Shown here: positions 5,567-11,656 of the stretch, in pieces
Numbering within the stretch: position 1 is the stretch's first letter
Layout: each line of letters opens with the position of its first letter
NCBI GenBank assembly: GCA_038232255.1
Contig: JBBSIF010000084.1
Coordinates: forward strand, 1 to 11,656
Length of the DNA stretch: 11,656 nucleotides
Direction of reading: 5' to 3'
Source: JAWWPG01 sp038232255
GTDB lineage: Bacteria > Actinomycetota > Actinomycetes > Propionibacteriales > Nocardioidaceae
Translations under genes and position numbers: made by a program
Notes under the pieces: model-generated
Databases searched by the model: none
Told to the model about the DNA's origin: nothing
What the model saw: the letters and a program-made list of their open reading frames with translations, nothing else

Positions 5567-7369
5567 TCAGCGCGCCGGCCTGCTCAGGGTCGACGTCAGC
5601 CGCGGTGAGTCGAACGGCGTCAGCGACTCCCGAGACGCCGAGATGGTCTCGAGGAGCTCACGGTGGAACTCCGCGCCTGCTCGCGGACAGCTCCACTGGC
5701 CCTCGAGGTCGACGAGCCGGACGCCTGGGGACTCCAGCCAGCGCAGGATCTTCTCCGACTCCTCCGGAGCGGCCGCCGGTGCCGGCGCGAAACCCGGCAG
5801 CACCGTCTCCGCAGTGGCCTTGAGCGCGTCGGTCCAGGCGCGCGCGTCGACGCCCGGCGGGATCGTTCCGGCGCAGGCCAGCCGCCCGTAGCGGACCACG
5901 TGCACCTCCCACTGGCGTGCCTCGGTGCGCCGTGCCGCGACGATCTCGGGACAGGACGTTAGCGCGCTGAGCCGCTGGGTCCGGGCAGCGGCGCGGACGA
6001 AGCTGACCATCCGGTCACGCTGCCGGGTTGCGTCCTCGAAGCGCTCGTCCTTGGCCATGACGACCATCCGTTGGCGAAGCGTCTCCATGACCGGCAGCGG
6101 GGACTCCGTGCATGCGGCCCGCAGCCGGTCGACCACGTCGGCATAGTCCGTCACGGTTGCCGTGCCGTCGCAGGGAGACAGGCACTTGCCCATCTCCGCC
6201 AGTGCGCAGGCGTTGCCTCGGGGCCGGTGCGGCAGCCGACCCGCGCACTGGCGGATCGGAAAGCTGTCGTGCAACGCCGCCATCGCGCTCTGGGCAGCGG
6301 CACGAGAGCCGAACGGTCCCAGGTACGACGCGCCGTCGCCCGTCAGCCTCGTCACCAGGGACAGCCGCGGCCACGGCTCGACGGTGAGCTTGAGCCAGGT
6401 CGCGCGTTCGGGGAACTTCGACCGCCGGTTGTAGCGCGGCTTGTGCTCGGCGATCATCCGCAGCTCGCGAACCTCCGCCTCGAGCGCCGTGGTGCAGGCG
6501 ATGCCCTGCACCGCAACGGCGAGCCCGACCATCTCCCCCATGCGGGAGCGGGTCTCGCTCGCAGTGAAGTAGGTCCGGACCCTGCTGCGGAGGTCCTTCG
6601 ACGTTCCGACGTAGAGAACGCAGCCGCGGCCGTCCCGGAACAGGTACACCCCTGGCGCGTGCGGCAGCGCCTCAGCCAGGTGGCGCTTCTTGCGCTGCGC
6701 CGCGCTCACACGCGACGAAAAGGTCTGGAGCTCCTCCAACGTGTGCACGCCGAGGTTCCCGAGCCGCTCGATGAGCCCGTGCAGCACGTCGACGGTCGCC
6801 CGGGCGTCGGACAGCGCCCGATGGTTGGGGACCGTTGAGGCAGAGAAGAGCCTGGCCAGCGAGGACAGCTTGCAGTCGGGGGCGTCGTCGCGGGTGACGA
6901 CCCGGCGGGCCAGCTTGGCGGTGTCCAGCACGGGGAAGGTCGGCCAGGCGATCCCCAGGGCCGCCGCGGCGGAACGAAGGAACCCGACGTCGAACGGCGC
7001 GTTGTGGGCCACCAGCACCGAGCCCCTCGCGAACTCGAGGAACGCGGGCAGGGCGCTGGCGATCGACGGCGCCCCAGCGACCATCTGGTTGGTGATTCCG
7101 GTTAGGACGCTGATGAACGCGGGAATCGGCTCGCTGGGGCGGACGAGGGTCTGGAACTCGCCCAGGCGCTGCCCGCCGCACACCTTGACGGCGCCTATCT
7201 CGGTGATGGCGCAACCGGCGCTGACCGAGCCGCCTGTGGTCTCGAGGTCCACGACCACGAACGACACCTCGCGCAGCAGTGTGCCGAGCTCGTCGAACGT
7301 CTGCTGGACGGCTTGTCCTCGCGCCGAAGACGACGGCTCCGCTCCGTGGGGCCGCGCTCGGCTCGTCAT
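5567..7369 (-). CDS. Bifunctional DEDDh 3'-5' exonuclease / UvrC-Cho-type GIY-YIG endonuclease
   Basis: This 600-aa protein fuses two nucleases and probably acts in DNA repair; the actinobacterial family is usually annotated as a DEDD exonuclease domain protein. The N-terminal half is a DnaQ-like exonuclease with D41 and E43 (VVDLETTGG), the HNAPFDVGFL motif with D127, and H183 and D188 (NHRALSDA). The second half resembles the UvrC N-terminus. It has GIY-YIG elements PGVYLF (239-244) and LYVGTSKDLRSRV (252-264), a candidate catalytic Glu in ALEAEVREL (E297 or E299), then AEHKPRYN. Four cysteines follow, C375, C388, C396 and C400, spaced x12-x7-x3 as in UvrC, where such cysteines are reported to hold an iron-sulfur cluster. 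A UVR-like helix pair lies at about 425-460. The UvrC C-terminal RNase H-like nuclease is missing, as in Cho. The ATG at 7367-7369 has no clear ribosome-binding site at normal distance, so the start is less certain than the identity. Confidence 0.93.
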   Translation of the reverse strand: MTSRARPHGAEPSSSARGQAVQQTFDELGTLLREVSFVVVDLETTGGSVSAGCAITEIGAVKVCGGQRLGEFQTLVRPSEPIPAFISVLTGITNQMVAGAPSIASALPAFLEFARGSVLVAHNAPFDVGFLRSAAAALGIAWPTFPVLDTAKLARRVVTRDDAPDCKLSSLARLFSASTVPNHRALSDARATVDVLHGLIERLGNLGVHTLEELQTFSSRVSAAQRKKRHLAEALPHAPGVYLFRDGRGCVLYVGTSKDLRSRVRTYFTASETRSRMGEMVGLAVAVQGIACTTALEAEVRELRMIAEHKPRYNRRSKFPERATWLKLTVEPWPRLSLVTRLTGDGASYLGPFGSRAAAQSAMAALHDSFPIRQCAGRLPHRPRGNACALAEMGKCLSPCDGTATVTDYADVVDRLRAACTESPLPVMETLRQRMVVMAKDERFEDATRQRDRMVSFVRAAARTQRLSALTSCPEIVAARRTEARQWEVHVVRYGRLACAGTIPPGVDARAWTDALKATAETVLPGFAPAPAAAPEESEKILRWLESPGVRLVDLEGQWSCPRAGAEFHRELLETISASRESLTPFDSPRLTSTLSRPAR

Positions 7370-7416
7370 ACCTCATGACGCTAGGACCGAGCACCGACGA
7401 AACCGGTCCGGACACA

Positions 7417-7431
7417 CCCGGGCGGCCCGGG
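7417..7431. repeat. Perfect inverted repeat in the divergent gap
   Basis: CCCGGG-CGG-CCCGGG forms a 6-bp stem with a 3-nt loop in the 218-bp gap (7370-7587) between the divergent exonuclease and NYN genes. It may be an operator or simply GC-rich symmetry. Nothing else in the gap is recognisable except weak promoter-like hexamers. Confidence 0.3.
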
Positions 7432-7494
7432 GCCGTCCCAGGAGCTGCCGGCGCCATCCGGCCGCGACACAGCATGGACGGCGCGGTAACCGGC

Positions 7495-7522
7495 TTGGCT
7501 CCTCTGAGACCATCGATACAGA
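7495..7522 (+). promoter_or_regulatory. Possible promoter for the NYN-MOSC pair
   Basis: TTGGCT (7495-7500) and TACAGA (7517-7522) are separated by 16 bp, upstream of the GTG at 7588. The -10 hexamer lacks the final T, so this is a weak call. Confidence 0.25.
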
Positions 7523-7575
7523 GATGCGGCGCTGGGATGCGGTCGAGTACCGGCCGCGCGACGCGCCCGGCGGGC

Positions 7576-7582
7576 GAGGAGG
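7576..7582 (+). promoter_or_regulatory. Strong ribosome-binding site that fixes the NYN start
   Basis: GAGGAGG lies 5 nt before the GTG at 7588-7590. It favours this start over longer in-frame possibilities (for example ATG 7474), whose extra sequence does not look like protein. Confidence 0.7.
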
Positions 7583-7587
7583 CGCTG

Positions 7588-8886
7588 GTGAACACCGACC
7601 CGCTGCCTGCCGACGCCCGCGCGGCGATGATCTCGATCGCGTCCGACGCCATCGGGCGGATGCCCGTGACGCAGGTTCCGACGGCTATCCGCAAGTCCGC
7701 CGCGTTCGCGCCGGCGCGCCGGGCCAAGCTCGTCGGCAGGCAGATCGCCGAGGCCCTCGCGTCCGACGATGAGTTCCGTGCACAGCTTGGCGTCCAGGTG
7801 CGGGCGATGGTGCCGAGGACCGTCGTCGCCCTCGAGACGAAGGACGAGCTCGAACCGAGCGAGCTCGCCTCCGCCGCCGCCGTCGCCTACCTCGTTCGGA
7901 CCGACGGATGGCAAGACGTCGTGGCGGCCGCCGAGGCGGCGCAGCGGCACCACCGCGGCGGCTCGGAGGCCCATGCGGCGGCCACCGTCGAGAGGCTGAC
8001 CACCCAGCTGCTCCAGGCACGCGCCGAGGCAAAGCAGCAGCGGACCAGGCTGCGCGAGCAGATCGAGGCCCTCAAGCAGGACAACGCCGGCCTGCGACGC
8101 ACGCTCGGCCAGACCCGCGTCGAGCTCAAGGATGCCCAGTCGCGCACAGCACGGGCGCTCGACGACCTCGAGGACGTACGGCGAGCGGCGGAGGTCGCCG
8201 CTCGGGAGACCGCAGCCGATGTCCGCAGGCTCCGCGCGAAGGTGAGCGACCTCGAGAGCGAGTCGAGCGCCACTCGGCGGGTCGCTCGCGACGACCGGGA
8301 CGCGGAGGTGGTCCGCCTGCGACTGCTTCTCGAGACGATGGCGGAGGCAGCCAGTGGACTGCGGCGTGAGCTGTCGCTGCCGGCGTCGTCCGCCCTGCCC
8401 GCTGACGGCGTGGCGGCGCTGGAGCCGGGGGTCGTGTCTGCTGCTTCCTCGGTCGGGCGAGCACTGCTGTCCGACGACCCGCTCCTGCTTCGCCGGCTGC
8501 TGGAGCTGCCGCGGCTGCACCTGGTCGTCGACGGGTACAACGTCTCCAAGGAAGCCTGGCCGTCCGCCCCGCTCGAGCAGCAGCGCACCCGGCTGGTGGC
8601 CGGACTCGCCGGCCTGGTGGGTGGCAAGGGCGTGGAGACCACGGTGGTCTTCGACGGAGCCGACCTGCTGCACACGCCGGCGGTCCCGTCCCCGCGAGCA
8701 GTCCGGGTCCGCTTCAGCCCGCCCGGCGTGATCGCCGACGACATCATCCGTCAGCTTGTCGCCGCTGAGCCCAGCGGCCGTCCGGTCGTGGTCGTCTCCA
8801 CCGACCGCGAGGTGGCCGAGAGCATCACGAAGATGGGCGCGCGCTCCGTCGCCTCGGCGGCCCTGGTCGCCGTACTCGGCCGCTGA
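7588..8886 (+). CDS. Coiled-coil protein with C-terminal NYN (YacP/Rae1-like, PIN-fold) putative RNase domain
   Basis: The 432-aa product has three parts. Residues 1-115 form an alpha-helical N-terminal domain containing the AFAPARRAKLVGRQIAEAL motif (about 40-57). Residues about 130-262 are charged Arg/Glu/Ala sequence predicted to form a long coiled coil. Residues about 308-432 are an NYN domain of the PIN nuclease superfamily: LHLVVDGYNVSKEAWP with D315 and N318, TVVFDGAD with D356, VIADDIIRQLV with D384-D385, and VVVVSTDREVAE with D406. These acidic residues would bind the catalytic metal. The related B. subtilis YacP/Rae1 is a ribosome-associated mRNA endonuclease, which suggests but does not prove an RNA target here. 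The coiled coil may mediate dimerisation or tethering. The stop is 7 bp before the MOSC gene, so the two are an operon. Confidence 0.9.
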   Translation: MNTDPLPADARAAMISIASDAIGRMPVTQVPTAIRKSAAFAPARRAKLVGRQIAEALASDDEFRAQLGVQVRAMVPRTVVALETKDELEPSELASAAAVAYLVRTDGWQDVVAAAEAAQRHHRGGSEAHAAATVERLTTQLLQARAEAKQQRTRLREQIEALKQDNAGLRRTLGQTRVELKDAQSRTARALDDLEDVRRAAEVAARETAADVRRLRAKVSDLESESSATRRVARDDRDAEVVRLRLLLETMAEAASGLRRELSLPASSALPADGVAALEPGVVSAASSVGRALLSDDPLLLRRLLELPRLHLVVDGYNVSKEAWPSAPLEQQRTRLVAGLAGLVGGKGVETTVVFDGADLLHTPAVPSPRAVRVRFSPPGVIADDIIRQLVAAEPSGRPVVVVSTDREVAESITKMGARSVASAALVAVLGR

Positions 8887-8893
8887 CGCGGCG

Positions 8894-9448
8894 ATGACGT
8901 CCCCGCCGGCAGAGCCCCAGGTGGTCGCGGTCGCCCGCCGAGACGGCCACCACTTCAGCAAGCAGACCGTGGACTCGATCCGGCTGGTCGCCGGCTGCGG
9001 CGTCGAGGGCGACGGGCACGCGGGCACGACGGTGCAGCACCGGTCCCGGGTGCGTCGCGACCCGAGGCAGCCGAACCTGCGCCAGGTGCACCTGCTGCAC
9101 GCCGAGCTGCTCGACGAGCTGCGCGGACAGGGCTACCAGGTCGGGGCCGGCGAGCTGGGCGAGAACATCACGACCCGCGGGCTCGATCTGCTGAGGCTGC
9201 CGCGCGGTACCGTGCTGCACATCGCGAGCGCCGCCATCGAGGTCACCGGCTTGCGCAATCCGTGCTACCAGATCGACCAGTTCAAGCGGGGAGTGCTCAG
9301 CGCGGTCACCGGCCGGGCCGAGGACGGCAGCATCGTCCGCAAGGCCGGCATCATGGGTATCGTCACCGGCGCCGGCCCGGTGTCGCCCGGGGACCTGGTC
9401 CGGGTCGCACTTCCGCCGCGCCCCCACGTGCCGCTGGAGCCGGTCTGA
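8894..9448 (+). CDS. MOSC domain-containing protein
   Basis: MOSC (molybdenum cofactor sulfurase C-terminal) domains bind or transfer sulfur and metal-sulfur groups for molybdoenzymes, or act as small stand-alone proteins. The 184-aa product shows the fold signatures: LVAGCGVEGDGHAG at 31-44, LGENITTRGLDLLRLPRG at 88-105, TGLRNPCYQID at 118-128 with the conserved C124, and AGIMGIVTGAGPVSPGD at 151-167. No other domain is attached. The ATG at 8894 has no good ribosome-binding site but follows the NYN stop by only 7 bp, suggesting translational coupling. No molybdenum cofactor genes are in the window, so the substrate is unknown. Confidence 0.92.
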   Translation: MTSPPAEPQVVAVARRDGHHFSKQTVDSIRLVAGCGVEGDGHAGTTVQHRSRVRRDPRQPNLRQVHLLHAELLDELRGQGYQVGAGELGENITTRGLDLLRLPRGTVLHIASAAIEVTGLRNPCYQIDQFKRGVLSAVTGRAEDGSIVRKAGIMGIVTGAGPVSPGDLVRVALPPRPHVPLEPV

Positions 9449-9454
9449 GCACAC

Positions 9455-9467
9455 GGCGCCCAGCGCC
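9455..9467 (+). terminator. GC hairpin after the MOSC gene
   Basis: GGCGC-CCA-GCGCC, a perfect 5-bp stem with a 3-nt loop, lies 6 bp past the MOSC stop. There is no U-run; it may be a weak intrinsic terminator. Confidence 0.35.
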
Positions 9468-9525
9468 ACTCGGAGGTAGCCCCGCCCCGAGCAGCGCTCC
9501 CCGCGGAACTGTCGGAGGGCGGCTC

Positions 9526-9531
9526 TAGCGT
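9526..9531 (+). promoter_or_regulatory. Candidate -10 element for the four-cysteine protein gene
   Basis: TAGCGT fits the TANNNT pattern and lies 36 bp before the start codon. GGAACT at 9505-9510 resembles the GGAAC -35 box of ECF sigma factors, but its distance to a CGTC -10 box (19 bp after GGAAC) is longer than usual, so the sigma class is undecided. Confidence 0.3.
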
Positions 9532-9567
9532 CGTACCAGAGCTCGACGCACCCCACCGGAGGTCGCC

Positions 9568-9879
9568 ATGGCGTACGACGCAGCACAGCCCGACGAGCAG
9601 GCCCGAGCGGCGCCGGTTGGTCCCGCCCGGAGCACCCGCGACCCTGCTGGCAGCTCCGATGCTCCCGTGACACCGCTCGTCGTCGACTGCGACACCTGCC
9701 GGGTGCGCGGCATCGGCTGTGGGGACTGCGTCGTCACCGTGCTCCTCGGCGGACCGCCGTCCGGCGTCAGCCTCAACGACGAGGAGCGCCGAGCCGTCGA
9801 GGTGCTGGCCGCCGCCGGGCTCGTCCCGCCGCTGCGCCTCGTCGACGGCCTGGGGAGTCAGGAAGTGGAGACCGCGTGA
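9568..9879 (+). CDS. Small protein with two CxxC pairs (zinc-ribbon-like), function unknown
   Basis: The 103-aa product begins with about 33 polar, probably disordered residues rich in Ala, Pro and charged residues. A compact part follows: LVVDCDTCRVRGIGCGDCVVTVLLG with C41, C44, C51 and C54 (CxxC-x6-CxxC), then a helix-like stretch NDEERRAVEVLAAAGLVPPLR. The cysteine spacing suggests a small zinc knuckle or, less likely, an iron-sulfur or redox site. I have the impression that similar short proteins with VxCDxCxVRGxxCxDCVV are widespread in actinomycetes, but I know no assigned role. The ATG has a strong GGAGG (9558-9562) 5 nt upstream. It is separated from the MOSC gene by 119 bp containing a hairpin and a promoter-like site, so it is probably monocistronic. 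Confidence 0.8.
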   Translation: MAYDAAQPDEQARAAPVGPARSTRDPAGSSDAPVTPLVVDCDTCRVRGIGCGDCVVTVLLGGPPSGVSLNDEERRAVEVLAAAGLVPPLRLVDGLGSQEVETA

Positions 9880-10044
9880 GCTGTGGCTGTCCTCCGCGCG
9901 GTCGCTGCTGGCCTTGCCTGCTGACTCATGTCACGTTGCCCCGTCTGCGGGTAGTGGGTCAGTTTGCATCGGGCCGTCGTGCTTGACGGCGAGCCGACCT
10001 GTGAGCTGACTTTCCAGTCGCAGCCACTCTGACACGCTCGCACC
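9880..10044. other. Non-coding stretch with nested inverted repeats, possible mobile-element end remnant
   Basis: No convincing gene is seen here on either strand. It contains a perfect hairpin GCCGTC-GTGCTT-GACGGC (9973-9990), flanked by the shorter inverted pair GTCAG (9959-9963) and CTGAC (10008-10012). The wording GTGGGTCAGTTTGCATC (9955-9971) reminds me of sequence beside IS21-type elements in actinobacteria, but that is a memory-based impression. No transposase fragment is visible. The hairpin could also terminate the four-cysteine gene. Confidence 0.3.
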
Positions 10045-10282
10045 GTGACGTCGAAGAGTCGCTCCACCGTTCCCGCCGGCGATGTTCTCGCTAAGGTGCT
10101 CGCGTTCCACGAGGCATTCAAGCTGCCCAGTATGGCGCTCCCAAGCGCCGACGTCGTGAACGTCCCCGTCAGCTTGCTCTGCGAGGACAGCGAGGTCCTG
10201 AAGTCTACAAAGTCACCGACCGCTGGACGTCGCCGCTGTTCCCGACGACCAGCCGCCGCTGTTCGACGTAGCCGGCCCTTGA
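10045..10282 (+). pseudogene. Internally deleted, frameshifted remnant resembling a MazG/HisE-type NTP pyrophosphohydrolase
   Basis: From a GTG at 10045 the first frame reads an N-terminus like that of small all-alpha NTP pyrophosphohydrolases (VLAFHEAFKLPSMALPSADV, residues about 18-37), continuing to EVLKS near 10206. The frame one base later, at 10217-10282, reads HRPLDVAAVPDDQPPLFDV and stops at TGA 10280-10282. This resembles the C-terminal end of the same family as I remember it (K-V-L-K ... Y-R-P-P-D-V). The catalytic centre with its EExxE and ExxD motifs, which should lie between, is missing. The simplest reading is a gene that lost its middle and picked up a frameshift near 10207-10216. 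Both halves are short and recognised from memory of the family pattern, so the identity is tentative. It sits directly upstream of another broken gene. Confidence 0.45.
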
Positions 10283-10347
10283 TGGCGTGGTGCCCGCAAC
10301 GCGCACTGACTGAACGCCGATCAGGTCCATCTAAGGTCAACAGTGGG

Positions 10348-10361
10348 CCTTGTGCACAAGG
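10348..10361. repeat. 14-bp perfect palindrome upstream of the DUF222 remnant
   Basis: CCTTGTGCACAAGG is perfectly self-complementary with no loop, 47 bp before the DUF222 start codon. A loop-less palindrome of this length suits binding by a dimeric protein better than RNA hairpin formation, so an operator or a recombination half-site is possible. No partner copy is seen in the window. Confidence 0.5.
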
Positions 10362-10362
10362 G

Positions 10363-10376
10363 TCTCGTCGCCGAGA
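10363..10376. repeat. Short hairpin beside the palindrome
   Basis: TCTCG-TCGC-CGAGA gives a perfect 5-bp stem with a 4-nt loop, starting one base after the 14-bp palindrome. Confidence 0.35.
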
Positions 10377-10395
10377 AACTGTCGGTGGGCTCTTC

Positions 10396-10401
10396 TAGAT
10401 T
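10396..10401 (+). promoter_or_regulatory. Candidate -10 element of the DUF222 gene, probably leaderless
   Basis: TAGATT ends 7 bp before the ATG at 10409, and no Shine-Dalgarno sequence lies between them, so a transcript from this site would begin at or next to the start codon. No good -35 hexamer is seen. Confidence 0.4.
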
Positions 10402-10408
10402 TGCTCTC

Positions 10409-11656
10409 ATGTTCGATGAACCGCTTCCGTGTGACGAGCCGGTTGAGTCCGGCTGCACCGACGAGAGCGCGGTGGAGGCGGGTGCTGCGTTGGAGGCGGT
10501 GGAGACTGCTCAGGCTGCCGGGGCGTTGACCGAGTCCGATGCTGCCGCGACGTTGGCAGCAGCGGCGGCATCCCAGCGGTAGCTGAACCTGGTGGGTGCT
10601 CGGCAGTTGGCGACAGCGGCGCATTGGGCTGATCTGCATGGAATGTTGGACTGCGCGCCGGCGCTGTCTGCGTTCGTGGGCGACCCTCACGGATGGGGCG
10701 GGGAAGCGAGGTCGCGACGCAAGGGCCGCGAGGTGCTGGCACAGCCGGGTGGGGAGGGGACCCCGAAGGTGGCGGAGTTTCGCGCCTGCGGAGCTGGGCG
10801 CCGTGTTGGGGATCTCGACGATGTCGGCGGGCACGCTGATCGCAGATTCCCTGGATCTGCGGCATCGCCTTCCGCTGCTGTGGACACGAGTGCAGTCCGG
10901 GACCGTGAAGATCTGGGTTGCTCGCCGTATCGCGCAACGTACCCGGCGACTGCCGCAGGTGGCGTGTGCGCGCGTCGACGTCAAGGTGGCGCCGGTGGCG
11001 GCGACCCTGCCGTACGGCCGGTTGGAGAAGGTCCTCGACGCGGCGATCCTGGCTGCGGACCCCGACCAGGCGGCCGCTGACACACAGGCCACCGACGACT
11101 CCCGCGGAGTGTGGGTGGGCCGTGACGTCGACCACGGCGTCGCGTCGGTCTTCGCCAGGGCCGACGCACCGGACATCGCCGCCTTCGACAAGTCTTTGGA
11201 CACGGTGGCGCGGGCATTGCGGCTGTTGTGACGACGCGACGCACGACGTCCGCCGGGCGAAAGCTCTCGGGGTGCTCGCGAACCCACAAGCCGCCATCGA
11301 GCTGGTCGACACCGCGGAAGCCGCCCGTCGAGCGGTCCGTGAAGCAGCCGAGGGCGCCGCTCCAGCAGGGACATCGTCGGTGGGGGACCGGCGCCGCTGC
11401 ACCCTCGGCCCCGCCACCCTCTACGTGCACGTCTCCCGCCAAGCCCTGACCGACGGCGGCGGAGTCGCTCGCGTCGAGGACCTCGGGCCCGCCCTGCTGG
11501 ACCAGGTCCGCAATTGGCTGGGCGAGCGGACCCGTGCGGCTCCAGCCGGTCATCGACACCGACGCGGTCCCGGCGGTGGACTGCTACGAGGTGCCGACCC
11601 GGCTGGCCGACGCGATCCGGCTCCGCACTCCCGCCGGGTTCTTCCCGTTCAGCTGC
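10409..11656 (+). pseudogene. DUF222 (13E12-type) HNH endonuclease gene, broken by one stop and three frameshifts, 3' end outside the window
   Basis: Joining three frames gives one continuous DUF222-type protein. The first frame runs from ATG 10409 (MFDEPLPCDEP) to an in-frame TAG at 10580-10582, and DUF222-like sequence continues beyond it (ARQLATAAHWADLHG). At 10778-10780 an extra T in GAGTTTCGC shifts VAEF to the next frame, which reads FAPAELGAVLGIS, DLRHRLPLLWTRVQSG, VARRIAQ, KVAPVAATLPYGRLEKV and DSRGVWVGRDVDHG up to TGA 11229-11231. From 11230 the frame changes (likely a 2-base loss) to DDATHDVRRAKALGVLANPQ. At about 11530-11533 it changes again (one extra C) to VRLQPVIDTDAVPAVDCYEV and RLADAIRLRTPAGFFP. 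The GFFPFSC end corresponds to the start of the HNH nuclease part, which lies beyond the edge. Such genes are usually multicopy and often decayed in actinomycetes. Four lesions make a functional product very unlikely. Confidence 0.88.

Noticed and set aside
7381..9027. 548-codon open frame on the minus strand
   Set aside because: It is antisense to the NYN and MOSC genes, whose domains are clear. Long antisense frames are expected at this GC content, and its protein has no recognisable motif.
9858..10340. 160-codon minus-strand frame across the non-coding gap
   Set aside because: No ribosome-binding site, no recognised domain, and it runs opposite both the end of the four-cysteine gene and the pyrophosphohydrolase-like remnant.
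10343..10582. Intact small gene ending at TAG 10582
   Set aside because: It is the N-terminal piece of the DUF222 protein; family-like sequence continues in frame past the stop, so it is a broken gene rather than a short one.
10407..11417. Long minus-strand frames (336 and 345 codons) opposite the DUF222 remnant
   Set aside because: Pro/Arg/Ser-rich shadow translations; the plus strand shows DUF222 protein wording in three frames.
1..11656. tRNA, rRNA, CRISPR arrays, prophage or multi-gene defence system
   Set aside because: No cloverleaf-like sequence, no regularly spaced direct repeats and no integrase, capsid, Cas, helicase or toxin-antitoxin motifs were found by eye. The undescribed-system idea is not supported by gene content here.

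Overview
The window is high-GC DNA with strong G/C bias at third codon positions, GTG starts and the gene neighbourhood ctaE-qcrC-qcrA next to trpD. It comes from an actinomycete (Actinomycetota). The DUF222/13E12-type HNH endonuclease remnant at the right end fits groups such as Nocardioides, Mycobacterium and relatives, but I cannot name a genus from the sequence alone.

Layout. Positions 1-1944 (minus strand) carry the 3'-oriented respiratory operon ctaE > qcrC > qcrA, encoding the aa3 oxidase subunit III, the diheme cytochrome c and the N-terminal part of the Rieske protein of the bc1-aa3 supercomplex. Across a 178-bp divergent gap (1945-2122), the plus strand carries a small degenerate receiver-domain gene, closely followed by trpD (anthranilate phosphoribosyltransferase). 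Next comes a gene with its own promoter for a four-helix LytR-CpsA-Psr cell-wall ligase. On the minus strand at 5198-7369 are a helix-turn-helix-less Lrp/AsnC ligand-binding (RAM) protein and, upstream of it, a 600-aa fusion of a DEDDh exonuclease with a UvrC/Cho-type GIY-YIG nuclease. Diverging from that is a plus-strand pair: a coiled-coil/NYN-domain (YacP/Rae1-like) putative RNase and a MOSC-domain protein 7 bp behind it. A 103-aa protein with two CxxC pairs follows.

From about 9880 to the end the character changes. Intact genes stop, and there are palindromes and hairpins, a frameshifted and internally deleted remnant that looks like a MazG/HisE-type NTP pyrophosphohydrolase, and a DUF222 (13E12-type) endonuclease gene broken by one in-frame stop and three frameshifts. 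The HNH part of that gene would lie beyond the window.

How the genes work together: the left block serves aerobic respiration, trpD serves tryptophan synthesis, the LCP protein serves envelope assembly, and the central nuclease genes serve DNA or RNA processing. I see no phage, CRISPR, toxin-antitoxin or recognisable defence island, and no convincing new multi-gene system. The least explained parts are the degenerate receiver paired with trpD, the four-cysteine small protein, and the decayed segment with its 14-bp perfect palindrome.
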